Source of the DNA: Hymenobacter sp. DG25A
GTDB taxonomy: Bacteria > Bacteroidota > Bacteroidia > Cytophagales > Hymenobacteraceae
Assembly (NCBI RefSeq): GCF_001280305.1
Contig: NZ_CP012623.1
Coordinates: 3,286,001 to 3,350,000, forward strand
Length of the DNA stretch: 64,000 nt
Reading direction: 5' to 3'
The first letter of the stretch is position 1, and each line of letters begins with the position of its first letter. Of this stretch, positions 9,070-19,120 are shown piece after piece. Under the pieces are notes generated by a model that saw only the letters and a list, made by a program, of their open reading frames with translations, ran no database searches and was not told the origin of the DNA. Made by a program: the position numbers and the translations under genes.

Positions 9070-12000
9070 TCAGGCGTTTGCAACTTCCAGCTGCACCGGC
9101 ACCTTATAGTCATCAAATTCCAGCACGGAACCGCCGTTTACATCAGCCGCGAAATTCAGGGCCAGGGCCTGCACTTCGGTGCGGATGTAGTCGCCGAACG
9201 ACTGCACGGCGGCTTCCAGCTCGGGCTGCTGGCCCAAGGTCACGCGGATTTTGTCCTGCACTTCCAGGCCGCTGTCTTTGCGCAGATTCTGCAGGCGGTT
9301 CACCAGCTCGCGGGCCACGCCTTCCTGGCGCAGCTCGTCGGTCAGGGTCACGTCCAGGGCCACCGTTAGCGGGCCATCGGTGGCTACCAGCCAGCCGGGC
9401 AAATCGTCGGTGCGGATTTCCACGTCATCAGGTGCCAGCGTTATCGGCTGCCCTTCGACTTCCACGGCTAGCTGGCCGGTTTTTTCGAGGGTGCTGATTT
9501 CTTCAGCCGTCATCTGCTGAATGCGGGCTCCCACGGCTTTCAAACGGGCACCATATTGCTGGCCCAGGCGCTTGAAGTTGGGTTTCACCGACTTCACCAG
9601 CACGCCGCTGGTATCGTCGAGGAACTCCACGTGCTTCACGTTCACCTCGGCGCAGATCAGGTCCTCCACCAGGCCTACCTGCTCCCGCGTGGTGTCGTTC
9701 AGAACGGGCACCAGAATGCGCTGCAGGGGCTGGCGCACCTTCAGCACCGACTTTTTACGGAGGGAGTGGGTGAGCGAAGAAATGCGCTGGGCCAACTCCA
9801 TGCGTTCTTCCAGGGCCTTGTCGATGCGCGACTCATCGGCCTGCACCAGCAGCGTGAGGTGCACCGATTCGGGCGCCAGGGGCGTGTTTTTGGCTACGGC
9901 CTCCTCGCGCATGGAGTCGGTCATGTTCTTGTAGAGCCATTCAGCGAAGAAGGGCGCAATAGGAGCCATGAGCTGGGCCACCACTACCAGGCATTCCTGC
10001 AGGGTTTCGTAGGCGGCGCGCTTGTCCTGGGTCAGCTCGCCCTTCCAGAAACGGCGGCGCGAGAGGCGCACGTGCCAGTTGGAGAGCTGATCCGTCACAA
10101 AATCCTGGATGGCGCGGGCGGCTTTGGTGGGGTCGTAGGAGTCGTAGTGGCCGCGCACTTCCACGATGAGCGACTGAAGCTTGGAAAGAATCCAGCGGTC
10201 CAGCTCACTTAATTCCGAGTGCGGCACCCGGTCAAACTCGCGGGCCTGGAAGCCGTCGAGGTTGGCGTAGAGGGCATAGAACGAGTAAGTATTGAACAGC
10301 GTGCCGAAGAAGCGGCGCTGCACCTCCGTAATGCCGGCCAGATCGAACTTGAGGTTGTCCCAGGGCTGGGCGTTGGCAATCATGTACCAGCGCGTGGCAT
10401 CGGGGCCGTACTGGCTGATGGTGGCAAACGGATCCACGGCGTTGCCGAGGCGCTTGCTCATCTTGTTGCCGTTTTTGTCCAGCACCAGGCCGTTGGCCAT
10501 TACGTTTTTGAAGGCCACGGAGTCTTCCAGCATCACGGCCAGCGCGTGCAGGGTAAAGAACCAGCCGCGGGTCTGGTCCACGCCTTCGGCAATGAAATCA
10601 GCGGGGAAATTCTTCTCAAACTTCTCCTTGTTCTCCAGCGGGTAGTGCCACTGGGCGTAAGGCATGGCGCCGCTATCAAACCACACGTCAATGAGGTCGG
10701 TTTCGCGGTACATGGGCAAGCCGGAGGGCGAAACGAGGAAAATATCGTCCACGTAGGGCCGGTGCAGGTCGATTTTTTTGGTTGTTGGTTGTTCTCCAAC
10801 GGCCATCACCCAGTTATCATCCACCTTTTTGTAGGGGTTGTGGGTCATGACTTCGGCGGCTACGGCCTTCTCGATTTCAGCATTGAGCTGCTCGATGCTG
10901 CCGATGCAGATTTCCTCCGAGCCATCCTGGGTGCGCCAGATGGGCAGGGGCGTGCCCCAGTAGCGCGAGCGGCTCAGGTTCCAGTCCACCAGGTTTTCCA
11001 GCCAGTTGCCGAAGCGGCCGGTGCCGGTGCTTTCGGGCTTCCAGTTAATGGTTTTGTTGAGCTCGATGAGCCGGTCTTTTACCGCCGTGGTTTTGATAAA
11101 CCAGGAATCCAGCGGGTAGTAGAGAACGGGCTTATCGGTGCGCCAGCAGTGCGGGTAGGTGTGCTCATACTTCTCCACTTTGAAGGCCGTACCGTCGCCT
11201 TTCATGCGGATGGCAATGCTTTCGTCCAGGGTTTTGTAGTCGGCGCCGGACTGGTCGTGGCCGTCGTAGTTTTTCACCCAGCGGCCGCCAAATTCGCCCA
11301 TCTGGGGCACATAGCGGCCGGTGCGGTCAACAATGGGCGTGGGTTTGCCTTCGGCATCCATCACCATCAGGGCGGGCACGTCGTTCTGCTGCGCTACCCG
11401 GAAGTCATCGGCCCCAAAGGTGGGCGAGATGTGCACAATGCCGGTACCGTCTTCGGTAGTGACAAAGTCGCCGGGAATCACGCGGAAGGCACGCTCCTCC
11501 CCTTCGAAAGCCGGAAAGCCGGTTCCGTGACCAAACAGCCGCTCGTACTTGATGCCGACCAGGTCGGCGCCTTTGAAGGTGCTTTCGATGCGCCAGGGCA
11601 GTACTTTGTCGCCGGGCTTGAAGTCTTCAAACGATGCGTCTTTGCCCTTCTCGGTGAAATATTTCCCTACCAGGGCCTCCGCCAGCACTACCCGGATGGG
11701 CGCGTAGGTGTAAGGGTTGAAGGTGCTTATCAGCACATAGGGAATGTTCTTGCCCACGGCCAGACCGGTGTTGGCCGGCAGCGTCCAAGGCGTGGTAGTC
11801 CAGGCCAGGATATACACCTCGGGCTCCGAGGCTGTATCGCCGTACAGCGCCGCCAGGGGCACTTCATCCAGCTTAACATTGCCAAACAGCTTCTCTGATT
11901 TCTCGTCGCGCTTCACCTTGAATTGGGCCACGATGGTCGTGTCCTTCACGTCCCGGTAGGTGCCGGGCTGGTTCAGCTCGTGCGACGAGAGGCCCGTGCC

Positions 12001-12558
12001 GGCGGCCGGCGAGTAGGGCTGAATGGTGTAGCCTTTGTAGAGCAGGCCTTTGTCGTAAAGCTTTTTGAGCAGGGCCCAGCAGCTTTCAATGTATTCCGGC
12101 TCGAAGGTGATGTAGGGGTCATCGAGGTCCACCCAATAGCCCATTTTCTCGGTGAGGTCGTCCCACTGGGCCTTGAAGCGCATCACGGTTTCGCGGCAGC
12201 GCTGGTTGTACTCCTCAATGCTGATTTTCTTGCCGATGTCCTCCTTGGTGATACCCAACTCCTTTTCTACCTGCAGCTCAATGGGAAGGCCGTGGGTGTC
12301 CCAGCCGCCTTTGCGGTTTACCTGCTTGCCCAGCAGCGTCTGGTAGCGGCAGAAGATGTCCTTCACGGTGCGGGCCATCACGTGGTGAATGCCGGGGGCA
12401 CCGTTGGCCGAAGGCGGACCTTCGTAAAACACGAATGTGGGCTGCCCTTCGCGGGTGCTCACGCTTTTCTCAAAGATGCTGTTCTGCTTCCACCACGCCA
12501 GGATATCGGTGCCGACCTGGCCGTAGTTGAGGGGCTGCTTGTATTCGGGGTAGTTCAT
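9070..12558 (-). CDS. ileS: Isoleucyl-tRNA synthetase
   Basis: Class I aminoacyl-tRNA synthetase of 1162 residues. The HIGH-type motif is PGIHH (about 55-59) and the KMSKS-type motif is NKMSKRLGN (about residue 690); a CP1 editing domain lies between them and an anticodon-binding domain follows, with WHVRLSRRRFW as a typical segment. The length and C-terminal extension fit the long, eukaryote-like IleRS type common in Bacteroidota. It charges tRNA-Ile and edits misactivated valine. It ends about 260 bp before the lspA start and is read in the same direction as its neighbours. Confidence 0.96.
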   Translation of the reverse strand: MNYPEYKQPLNYGQVGTDILAWWKQNSIFEKSVSTREGQPTFVFYEGPPSANGAPGIHHVMARTVKDIFCRYQTLLGKQVNRKGGWDTHGLPIELQVEKELGITKEDIGKKISIEEYNQRCRETVMRFKAQWDDLTEKMGYWVDLDDPYITFEPEYIESCWALLKKLYDKGLLYKGYTIQPYSPAAGTGLSSHELNQPGTYRDVKDTTIVAQFKVKRDEKSEKLFGNVKLDEVPLAALYGDTASEPEVYILAWTTTPWTLPANTGLAVGKNIPYVLISTFNPYTYAPIRVVLAEALVGKYFTEKGKDASFEDFKPGDKVLPWRIESTFKGADLVGIKYERLFGHGTGFPAFEGEERAFRVIPGDFVTTEDGTGIVHISPTFGADDFRVAQQNDVPALMVMDAEGKPTPIVDRTGRYVPQMGEFGGRWVKNYDGHDQSGADYKTLDESIAIRMKGDGTAFKVEKYEHTYPHCWRTDKPVLYYPLDSWFIKTTAVKDRLIELNKTINWKPESTGTGRFGNWLENLVDWNLSRSRYWGTPLPIWRTQDGSEEICIGSIEQLNAEIEKAVAAEVMTHNPYKKVDDNWVMAVGEQPTTKKIDLHRPYVDDIFLVSPSGLPMYRETDLIDVWFDSGAMPYAQWHYPLENKEKFEKNFPADFIAEGVDQTRGWFFTLHALAVMLEDSVAFKNVMANGLVLDKNGNKMSKRLGNAVDPFATISQYGPDATRWYMIANAQPWDNLKFDLAGITEVQRRFFGTLFNTYSFYALYANLDGFQAREFDRVPHSELSELDRWILSKLQSLIVEVRGHYDSYDPTKAARAIQDFVTDQLSNWHVRLSRRRFWKGELTQDKRAAYETLQECLVVVAQLMAPIAPFFAEWLYKNMTDSMREEAVAKNTPLAPESVHLTLLVQADESRIDKALEERMELAQRISSLTHSLRKKSVLKVRQPLQRILVPVLNDTTREQVGLVEDLICAEVNVKHVEFLDDTSGVLVKSVKPNFKRLGQQYGARLKAVGARIQQMTAEEISTLEKTGQLAVEVEGQPITLAPDDVEIRTDDLPGWLVATDGPLTVALDVTLTDELRQEGVARELVNRLQNLRKDSGLEVQDKIRVTLGQQPELEAAVQSFGDYIRTEVQALALNFAADVNGGSVLEFDDYKVPVQLEVANA

Positions 12559-12589
12559 ATGATCTGTGGGATCTTAGGCTATATCTACT

Positions 12590-12693
12590 CTGTCAGCCTG
12601 AGCTTCGCGAAGGACCTTGCCACACCTGAACAAGTCGAAATAACGATTGTCGTTCAATAGGCATAAGGTCCTTCGCGAAGCTCAGGAGGACAG
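12590..12693. repeat. Family C palindromic repeat, copy C1
   Basis: Imperfect palindrome with ends CTGTCAGCCTGAGC and GCTCAGGAGGACAG and inner arms CGCGAAGGACCTT / AAGGTCCTTCGCG. It starts 13 bp beyond the stop codon of the exporter gene and ends about 30 bp before the ileS start. Copies C2 and C3 are at 32103-32206 and 54914-55017. Confidence 0.9.
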
Positions 12694-12705
12694 CTTTTTT
12701 GTTTT

Positions 12706-15132
12706 TCAGGCTTCCAGCTTGGGCTGCACCTGAATGCGGTCCAGGTCGAGCTCCAGGTCGTCGTCTTCTACCAGGTACGAGTCATCGTAGTGCTGAATCA
12801 GCGAGTTATCAATAGTTTCGTCCTTGCCGTGCTCGAAGGTAACGAGCAAAGATGGGAGCAGAATCAGGTTCGAGAAATTGGTTATCAGCAGAGAAGCCGA
12901 CATGAGCAGGCCCAGGGCCTTGGTGCCGCCAAACTCAGAAAAGGCAAACACCGAAAAGCCCAGAAACAGCACAATGCTGGTGTAAATCATGCTGGTGCCG
13001 GCCTCGCTCAGCGTGGTGCTGATGGCGGCCCGCACGCGGCGGCCATTTACGGCCAGCTCCTGCCGGAACTTGGCCAGCAGGTGAATGGAGTTGTCGCCAT
13101 CAATACCCAGCGCAATGCTGAAAATAAGCGCCGTGCTGGGCTTCAGTGGAATGCCGAAATAGCCCATCAGGCCACCTGTTAGCATGAGCGTAACCAGGTT
13201 AGGCAACAGGGTGAAGAACACGGCCCGGATGCTGCGGAACAAAATCATGACCACTAGACCTACCAGCACAAAGGCCAGAATCAGGCTTTCCTTCAGCATG
13301 CCAATGAGGTACTCATTGCCCTTGGTGAAGAGAATGGTGGTGCCCGTCATCTTCACCTCCATGCCCGTGCCGTTGAAGATTTCCTGAATCTGGGGCTGAA
13401 TCTGGCGGGTGAGCAGGGTGTCGAGGTTGCGGGAGCCGATGTCGGCAATTTTCAGTGAAATACGCGCCTGCTGGCCGGTAGAGTCGATAAAGGAGCGCAG
13501 CAGCTTGCTGTCCATGCTGCCGCCTTTCTTCTGGGAGCGGGCCAGGTAGCTCAGGATAAAGTTCTTCTCGGAGTTATCGGGCAGGCGGTAGTACTGGGGG
13601 TCGTCGTTGTAGAAAGCCTGGGTAGAGGCTTTCAGGAACGTCACGATGCTCACGGGCGTGGTGAGTACGGGCTGGGTGCTCAGGTACTTCTCAAGCCGGT
13701 CAATCTTCTCCAGGTTTTTCAGCTTCAGAATGCCCTTTTTCTTGCCGGTATCCACCACAATTTCCAGGGGCATTACACCATTGAAGTGCTGCTCAAAGAA
13801 CTTCAGGTCGGAGTTAACCGATGAATCCTTGGGTAGATCATCCACCATATAAGACACCGATTTCACCTTGGCAATGCCAAAAATGGAGAGCGTGACCAGG
13901 GCGGCGGCAATCAGATATACGGTGCCGCGGCGCTGCAGCACCAGGTAGTCGAAAAACTCCAGCAGCTTGGTCAGGGGCTTGGCTTCCAGGTGTTCCAGCT
14001 GCTTGGCCGTGGGCGGCGGCAGGTAGGTGAACACAATGGGCATCAGAATAAAGGAGATGATGAAGGCCACGAAGATGTTGATGGTGGCCACCAGCCCAAA
14101 CTGATACAGAATGGCAATGTTGGTGAAGCAGAACACCACAAAGCCAATGGCCGTGGTGGTGTTGTTCATGAGCGTAACCAGCCCGATTTTGCGGATAACC
14201 CGCGTCATGGCCAGCACCTGATTCCCGGATTTTCGGTAGTCGTAGTGGTAGCGGCTGAGCAGGTAGGTGCAGTTGGGTATCCCGATGACGATGATAATGC
14301 TGGGAATCAGGCCGGTGAGCAGGTTGATTTTATAGCCCAACAGCACCATGGAGCCCAGGCACCAGACCACCACCACCAGCACAATGAGCAGCGGAAACAC
14401 CACCGCCGACCACGTGCGGAAGAACATGAGTAGCGTGAGAGCCATCATCACCACCGTCAGGCCCACGAAAAACTTCATTTCGCCGGCCACTTTGGTGGTC
14501 ATGGTAGAGCGCACGTAGGGCAGGCCGGCGTAGTGCAGCCGGATGCCGGTTTTCTGCTGAAACCGCTCGGCGTGGCCCAGAATCTCCTTCATCACCGACT
14601 CCCGCTTGGAGGAGTTCAGGTACTTGGGGTCCATGGTGAGAGCCAGCAGCGTGGCGCCGGTAGTGGGCGAAATCAGCTGGCCTTTGTAGAACTCCTGCCG
14701 GTTGACTACGCCCATCAAAGAGTCCAGCTCGTGCTGGGTCTGGGGGAAGCGCCGGAAGATGGGGCTGGCCCGGAAGCTCTGGGTGGCCGTGTCTTTTTCC
14801 AGTCTGATGAGCTTGGTAACGGAGAGCACCCCGCTCACCCCTTTCACTTTATTCAGGGTATCGGTAAGGATGCGCAACTCGTTGAAGTTGCCCAGCCGGT
14901 ATACTGAGCTGTCCTGCATACCCAGCACCAGCACGTTGCCGTCCTCGCCAAACGTGCGCTTGAAGCGCTGGAAATACACCATGTCCGGGTCGGTGGGCGA
15001 CACCACCTGGGCAAAGTCGTAGGTCATCTCGACTTTGCGAGCCTGCCAGCCCATAAACACAGTAATAGCGGCCAGGAGCAGGACCAGAAGCCGCCGGTTC
15101 TTGATAATGAATAAGGCGAGTTTACTCCACAT
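12706..15132 (-). CDS. MMPL/RND-superfamily membrane transporter
   Basis: An 808-residue protein with the RND two-repeat plan: an N-terminal helix (about 12-28), a large extracytoplasmic loop (to about 215), a block of five or six helices (about 220-380), one helix near 405, a second loop, then a second helical block (about 635-775). This matches hydrophobe exporters related to MmpL and HpnN. The acidic C-terminal tail (EDDDLELDLD) is cytoplasmic. No membrane-fusion or outer-membrane partner is adjacent. The substrate is unknown; lipid or hopanoid-like cargo is only a guess. Confidence 0.85.
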   Translation of the reverse strand: MWSKLALFIIKNRRLLVLLLAAITVFMGWQARKVEMTYDFAQVVSPTDPDMVYFQRFKRTFGEDGNVLVLGMQDSSVYRLGNFNELRILTDTLNKVKGVSGVLSVTKLIRLEKDTATQSFRASPIFRRFPQTQHELDSLMGVVNRQEFYKGQLISPTTGATLLALTMDPKYLNSSKRESVMKEILGHAERFQQKTGIRLHYAGLPYVRSTMTTKVAGEMKFFVGLTVVMMALTLLMFFRTWSAVVFPLLIVLVVVVWCLGSMVLLGYKINLLTGLIPSIIIVIGIPNCTYLLSRYHYDYRKSGNQVLAMTRVIRKIGLVTLMNNTTTAIGFVVFCFTNIAILYQFGLVATINIFVAFIISFILMPIVFTYLPPPTAKQLEHLEAKPLTKLLEFFDYLVLQRRGTVYLIAAALVTLSIFGIAKVKSVSYMVDDLPKDSSVNSDLKFFEQHFNGVMPLEIVVDTGKKKGILKLKNLEKIDRLEKYLSTQPVLTTPVSIVTFLKASTQAFYNDDPQYYRLPDNSEKNFILSYLARSQKKGGSMDSKLLRSFIDSTGQQARISLKIADIGSRNLDTLLTRQIQPQIQEIFNGTGMEVKMTGTTILFTKGNEYLIGMLKESLILAFVLVGLVVMILFRSIRAVFFTLLPNLVTLMLTGGLMGYFGIPLKPSTALIFSIALGIDGDNSIHLLAKFRQELAVNGRRVRAAISTTLSEAGTSMIYTSIVLFLGFSVFAFSEFGGTKALGLLMSASLLITNFSNLILLPSLLVTFEHGKDETIDNSLIQHYDDSYLVEDDDLELDLDRIQVQPKLEA

Positions 15133-15149
15133 AGGCCGCTAAAATGGAG

Positions 15150-15157
15150 CAAAGGTA
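15150..15157 (-). promoter_or_regulatory. Candidate -7 element for the RND exporter gene
   Basis: Read on the minus strand this is TACCTTTG, an exact TAnnTTTG element 18 bp before the exporter start codon. The expected TTG 19 bp further upstream is not present (TAT-like instead), so support is partial. Confidence 0.4.
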
Positions 15158-15364
15158 CGGAATCAGGTAATGCCGGTATAAACCGACTGACAGGTTAGCT
15201 AAAATCGTTTCGGCGGAAGACAAAATTTTTTGGACTTATACGCGAAATATTCCTGAAAATATCGACAACTTTGTGTGGATTTATTAAACAATAATCGGCC
15301 AAACGGCTTTCTATACAATACTTTAATTGCACTATACTTAATAAAGCCTGCCTTTTCCGCATAT

Positions 15365-15769
15365 ATGACTTTGTACCAAACCCCGGAAGCGTCCCTGACC
15401 TATCATCACGCTACTGAAACCCTGTACTTAAGCTACAACGCAACCCGTTTATCGGTTTCGTTTGGGCTGGCGTACCAGCGGGCGCTGGAGGAGATGCTGG
15501 GCAAGAACGTGGGCAAGCTGCTGCTGGACCTGAAGCGCAACGCGCCCCCTTCCGACGAGGAAGACCAGATTCTGGGTCCCCTGGTCAGCAACATTCCCAA
15601 TACCTTCAACCGTCCCATTTTTATTGCCGCCGTCCTGTCCGAAGGCCAGTACCAGTACCAGATTGGCAACTACTCCGCCGGCGTCGGCAATACCATCACC
15701 CCGGACAACGTAGAGTTCAACTACTTCACCTCCCGCAAGGAGGCCGCCGCCTGGCTCGGCGACAACTAG
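15365..15769 (+). CDS. Conserved-looking hypothetical protein, STAS-like
   Basis: Starting at the ATG at 15365 the product is 134 residues, soluble and acidic. The alternating pattern (short beta-strand LYLSYNATRLS, helix, then KLLLDLKR) is reminiscent of the small STAS-like proteins seen in Bacteroidota, but I do not recognise a definite family and there is no phosphorylatable Ser motif I can point to. The frame is open for 30 codons upstream, but that part is AT-rich and unlike the rest. It is followed by a strong terminator and is monocistronic. Confidence 0.65.
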   Translation: MTLYQTPEASLTYHHATETLYLSYNATRLSVSFGLAYQRALEEMLGKNVGKLLLDLKRNAPPSDEEDQILGPLVSNIPNTFNRPIFIAAVLSEGQYQYQIGNYSAGVGNTITPDNVEFNYFTSRKEAAAWLGDN

Positions 15770-15802
15770 CACTTCGCACACCTGTTGCACTGCTTACCGC
15801 AT

Positions 15803-15840
15803 AAAAAAAAGCCCCGGGATGAATCATCCCGGGGCTTTTT
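15803..15840. terminator. Bidirectional hairpin terminator
   Basis: Near-perfect hairpin with arms GCCCCGGGAT and ATCCCGGGGC, A-run on the left and T-run on the right, between a plus-strand gene and the 3' end of glyS on the minus strand. Confidence 0.9.
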
Positions 15841-15865
15841 GTTGATAACTTCTGGATAAGTCAGC

Positions 15866-17386
15866 CTACAGCTTCTCGAAAATGCGCGAGAAGCTCACGG
15901 CCTCCCCAATGTAGCTGCGCAGCTCGGCAATAGGCATGCGCGTCTGCTCCCGGGAGTCGCGGTGCCGGACAGTTACGGTATTGTCTTCCAGCGTCTGGTG
16001 GTCTACGGCAATACAGAACGGCGTGCCGATGAGGTCCTGGCGGGTATAGCGCGTACCAATGCTGTCCTTCTCTTCTACTACCACCCGGAAATCGAAGCGC
16101 AGGCTGTTGTAGATTTCGTTGGCTTTCTCGGGCAGGCCATCCTTTTTTACCAGCGGGAAAATGGCGGCTTTCACCGGGGCCACGGCCGGGTGCAGGCGCA
16201 GCAGCTTGCGGGTTTTGGTTTTCTGCTCCTCCCCTTCGCCCTCGGTAATGGTTTCTTCCTGGAACGCCTGGCAGAGCGTGGCCAGGAACAGACGGTCGGC
16301 GCCCACGGAGGTTTCTACCACGTAGGGCACGTAGTTGCCGTAGGGCTTACCGGTTTCGGGGTTGATGTCGTTATCGAAGTAGTTCTGCTTTTTGCGGCTC
16401 AGCGCCTGGTGCTGGGTCAGGTCGAAGTCGGAGCGGGAGTGGATGCCCTCAATTTCCTTGAAGCCGAAGGGGAATTCAAACTCGATGTCCACGGCAGCCT
16501 TAGCGTAGTGGGCCAGCTTGTCGTGGTCGTGGAAGCGGAGCTTGTCAGCGGGCAGGCCCAGGGCCTCGTGCCAGCGGCGGCGCGTTTCCTTCCACACGTT
16601 GTACCACTCGCCCTCAGTGCCGGGGCGCACAAAGAATTGCATTTCCATCTGCTCAAACTCCCGCATGCGGAAGATGAACTGGCGGGCTACAATCTCATTG
16701 CGGAAGGCTTTGCCAATCTGGGCAATGCCAAACGGCACCTTCTGCCGCGCCGACTTCTGCACGTTCAGGAAGTTGACGAAAATGCCCTGGGCCGTTTCGG
16801 GGCGCAGGTAGATCTTGCTGGAGTCGTCGGCCACGGCGCCCACCTGCGTGGAGAACATCAGGTTGAACTGGCGCACATCGGTCCAGTTGCCGGTTTTGCT
16901 GACGGGGCAGAGAATCTTCTCGTCGAGGATGAGCTGCTTGACGCCGGCCAGATCTTCGGCCGTGAGCAGGCGGCCCATCTCGGCCAGCAGGGCGTCGGCG
17001 CGGGTTTTGTCGCCGGCGTTTTCGTACTCGGCGGCTTTTTCCTCCAGCAGTACATCGGCGCGGTAGCGCTTCTTGCTGTCGAGGTTATCAATCATGGGGT
17101 CAGAAAAGCCATCAATGTGGCCGGAGGCTTTCCACGTGAGCGGGTGCATGAAGATGGCCGCGTCAATGCCCACCACGTTCTGGTGGAGCTGCGTCATGGC
17201 TTTCCACCAGAGTTGCTTGAGGTTGTTTTTCAGCTCCACGCCGTTGGGGCCGTAGTCATATACGGCAGCCAGGCCATCGTAAATCTCGGAGGAAGGGAAC
17301 ACGAAGCCGTATTCCTTGGCGTGGGCCACAATGTCGGCCAGCGTGCCTTCGGTGGTATTGGCAGTTTGCTGCGGTTGCTTGCTCAT
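15866..17386 (-). CDS. glyS: Glycyl-tRNA synthetase, homodimeric type
   Basis: Class II synthetase of 506 residues of the single-chain (alpha2) type. Motif 2 is in the RNEI..RQFIFRMREFEQMEMQFF region (about 230-250), motif 3 is around VGADRLFLATL (about 365), and the C-terminal 100 residues form the anticodon-binding domain. It charges tRNA-Gly. A TACTTTTG element (minus strand, 17397-17404) lies 11 bp before the start and could be the -7 box of a very short leader; its -33 box is poor. It shares a terminator region with the preceding plus-strand gene and is divergent from the phosphate transporter. Confidence 0.95.
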   Translation of the reverse strand: MSKQPQQTANTTEGTLADIVAHAKEYGFVFPSSEIYDGLAAVYDYGPNGVELKNNLKQLWWKAMTQLHQNVVGIDAAIFMHPLTWKASGHIDGFSDPMIDNLDSKKRYRADVLLEEKAAEYENAGDKTRADALLAEMGRLLTAEDLAGVKQLILDEKILCPVSKTGNWTDVRQFNLMFSTQVGAVADDSSKIYLRPETAQGIFVNFLNVQKSARQKVPFGIAQIGKAFRNEIVARQFIFRMREFEQMEMQFFVRPGTEGEWYNVWKETRRRWHEALGLPADKLRFHDHDKLAHYAKAAVDIEFEFPFGFKEIEGIHSRSDFDLTQHQALSRKKQNYFDNDINPETGKPYGNYVPYVVETSVGADRLFLATLCQAFQEETITEGEGEEQKTKTRKLLRLHPAVAPVKAAIFPLVKKDGLPEKANEIYNSLRFDFRVVVEEKDSIGTRYTRQDLIGTPFCIAVDHQTLEDNTVTVRHRDSREQTRMPIAELRSYIGEAVSFSRIFEKL

Positions 17387-17515
17387 AGCTGCAAAAGTAG
17401 CAGAAGCTTTAGCTTGTCACAGCATGGCGCCTGCCTAAAGCCTGCGCGCGGAACATGAACGGTAATCCTACGTTAACCGCAAACAGGGCCTCCTGTCCGT
17501 AACAATTTGATAACA

Positions 17516-17545
17516 TTGCGCCGGTTTCCGACAAGCCTACCTTTG
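17516..17545 (+). promoter_or_regulatory. Bacteroidota-type promoter of the phosphate transporter gene
   Basis: TTG at 17516-17518, exactly 19 bp spacer, then TACCTTTG at 17538-17545. This is a full match to the TTG-N19-TAnnTTTG pattern of the Bacteroidota housekeeping sigma factor. The start codon follows 31 bp after the -7 element. Confidence 0.8.
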
Positions 17546-17576
17546 CCGTATTCATTTTTTTACCAATCCTCCCCCT

Positions 17577-18977
17577 ATGTTTGGCTTAGAGCCTCATGTG
17601 CTGCTACTGCTAGTACTTTGTTTGGTAGCAGCCTGCGCATTCGAATTTGTAAACGGCTTTCATGATACGGCCAACGCCGTGGCTACGGTTATTTACACCA
17701 ACACGCTGCGGCCCTGGGTGGCGGTAGTGTGGTCGGCATTCTGGAATTTCATTGGCGTATTTGCCGGTGGTATTGCCGTGGCCATGGGTATTGTATACCT
17801 GTTGCCGGTGGAAAGTCTGGTAGACCAGAACGTGTATCATGGTATAGCCATGGTAGGGGCTCTGATTCTGTCAGCTATTCTCTGGAACGTGGGTACCTGG
17901 TACTACGGCATTCCGGCTTCCAGCTCCCACGCGCTAATTGGCTCCATTCTGGGGGTAGGCATTGCCTTCTCCTTGCTGCCGGGCTCTAGCGGGGCGGCCG
18001 TAAACTGGAGTAAAGCCAGCGAAACCGGTATAGCCCTGCTTATTGGTCCGCTGTTCGGCTTCACGCTCACCATCATTCTGATGTTTATCCTGAAGCGCTT
18101 TGTACGCAACAAGGCCATCTTCAAGGAGCCCCACAAGCGCAAGCCCCCACCCCTGTGGATCCGGCTGGTGCTGGTGGTTACCTGTACGCTGGTGAGCTTT
18201 TTCCACGGCTCCAACGACGGCCAGAAAGGCGTGGGTCTAATTATGCTCATTCTGATTGGCATTGTCCCCACCTATTTCGCGCTCGACCATAGCAAGAATC
18301 CCCTGGATATGCGCGAGTCACTGGCCCGGGTAGAATTGGTGATTAACAAGATAAATCCGGCAGAGCTCAGCGCCGCAGAGCGTAAAAACCTGACGGAAGT
18401 AAAACTGCAGACTGCCACACTGGACAGCATTTTCCTCGGTAAAACCGATGTTTCGCAGCTCCCCCAGGCACAGCGCTTCCACATCCGCAAAGCCATTCTG
18501 CTGACCTACAGCCGGGCCAAGAAGATTATGGAAAGCGAGAAAGTAAGCCTGAGCACTGCCGACCGTAAAATCTATGACGATGGCATCAAGGACATGCGCT
18601 CCTTCACCGACTACGCGCCGTGGGGCGTGTTGCTGATGGTGTCTTTGTCCTTGGGCGTGGGTACTATGGTGGGCTGGCAGCGCATTGTGAAAACCATTGG
18701 CGAGCGGATTGGCAAGGAACACCTGACTTATGCGCAGGGCGCTTCCTCCGAGCTGGTAGCCGCCAGCATGATTGGCATTTCTACCTGGGCAGGCTTGCCG
18801 GCATCTACTACGCACGTGCTGTCCTCGGCCATTGCCGGCTCTATGGTGGCCAACCGCGGCATCAAAAACCTGAACCCGCAAATGGTGCGCAACATTGCCC
18901 TGGCTTGGGTACTTACCCTGCCGGTTACTATGTTCCTCGCGGGGGGCCTGTTTCTCCTGTTCCGGGCTCTGATGTAG
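17577..18977 (+). CDS. Inorganic phosphate transporter, PiT family
   Basis: Integral membrane carrier of 466 residues importing phosphate with protons or Na+. Both family signatures are present: GFHDTANA near residue 27 and FHGSNDGQKG near residue 208, each at the start of a transmembrane half. A soluble central insert (about 235-345) with charged helices separates the halves, longer than in E. coli PitA but common in Bacteroidota. It has its own promoter and terminator and no PhoU-like partner next to it. Confidence 0.93.
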   Translation: MFGLEPHVLLLLVLCLVAACAFEFVNGFHDTANAVATVIYTNTLRPWVAVVWSAFWNFIGVFAGGIAVAMGIVYLLPVESLVDQNVYHGIAMVGALILSAILWNVGTWYYGIPASSSHALIGSILGVGIAFSLLPGSSGAAVNWSKASETGIALLIGPLFGFTLTIILMFILKRFVRNKAIFKEPHKRKPPPLWIRLVLVVTCTLVSFFHGSNDGQKGVGLIMLILIGIVPTYFALDHSKNPLDMRESLARVELVINKINPAELSAAERKNLTEVKLQTATLDSIFLGKTDVSQLPQAQRFHIRKAILLTYSRAKKIMESEKVSLSTADRKIYDDGIKDMRSFTDYAPWGVLLMVSLSLGVGTMVGWQRIVKTIGERIGKEHLTYAQGASSELVAASMIGISTWAGLPASTTHVLSSAIAGSMVANRGIKNLNPQMVRNIALAWVLTLPVTMFLAGGLFLLFRALM

Positions 18978-19002
18978 GCAACCGCTACTCTTGAATAAGC
19001 AC

Positions 19003-19034
19003 AAAAAAGCCACCTCTTACGGGGTGGCTTTTTT
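19003..19034 (+). terminator. Hairpin terminator of the phosphate transporter gene
   Basis: Arms AAAAAAGCCACC and GGTGGCTTTTTT, starting 25 bp after the stop codon, with a T run at the 3' side. Confidence 0.85.
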
Positions 19035-19120
19035 GTTTTCCGGTCGGGCCGGGCTAATCTGGACTATTGCACTGACAATTGAATTTTACTGGATTCCGGC
19101 CAACGAAACGTGCGGGGAAT

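Noticed and set aside
10219..11898. 559-codon plus-strand frame opposite ileS
   Set aside because: High GC makes long antisense frames frequent; the minus-strand IleRS with all motifs accounts for the region.
12590..12693. Family C palindrome considered as a T-box or other tRNA-sensing leader of ileS
   Set aside because: The same element occurs next to unrelated genes (32103, 54914), and no T-box motif is present.
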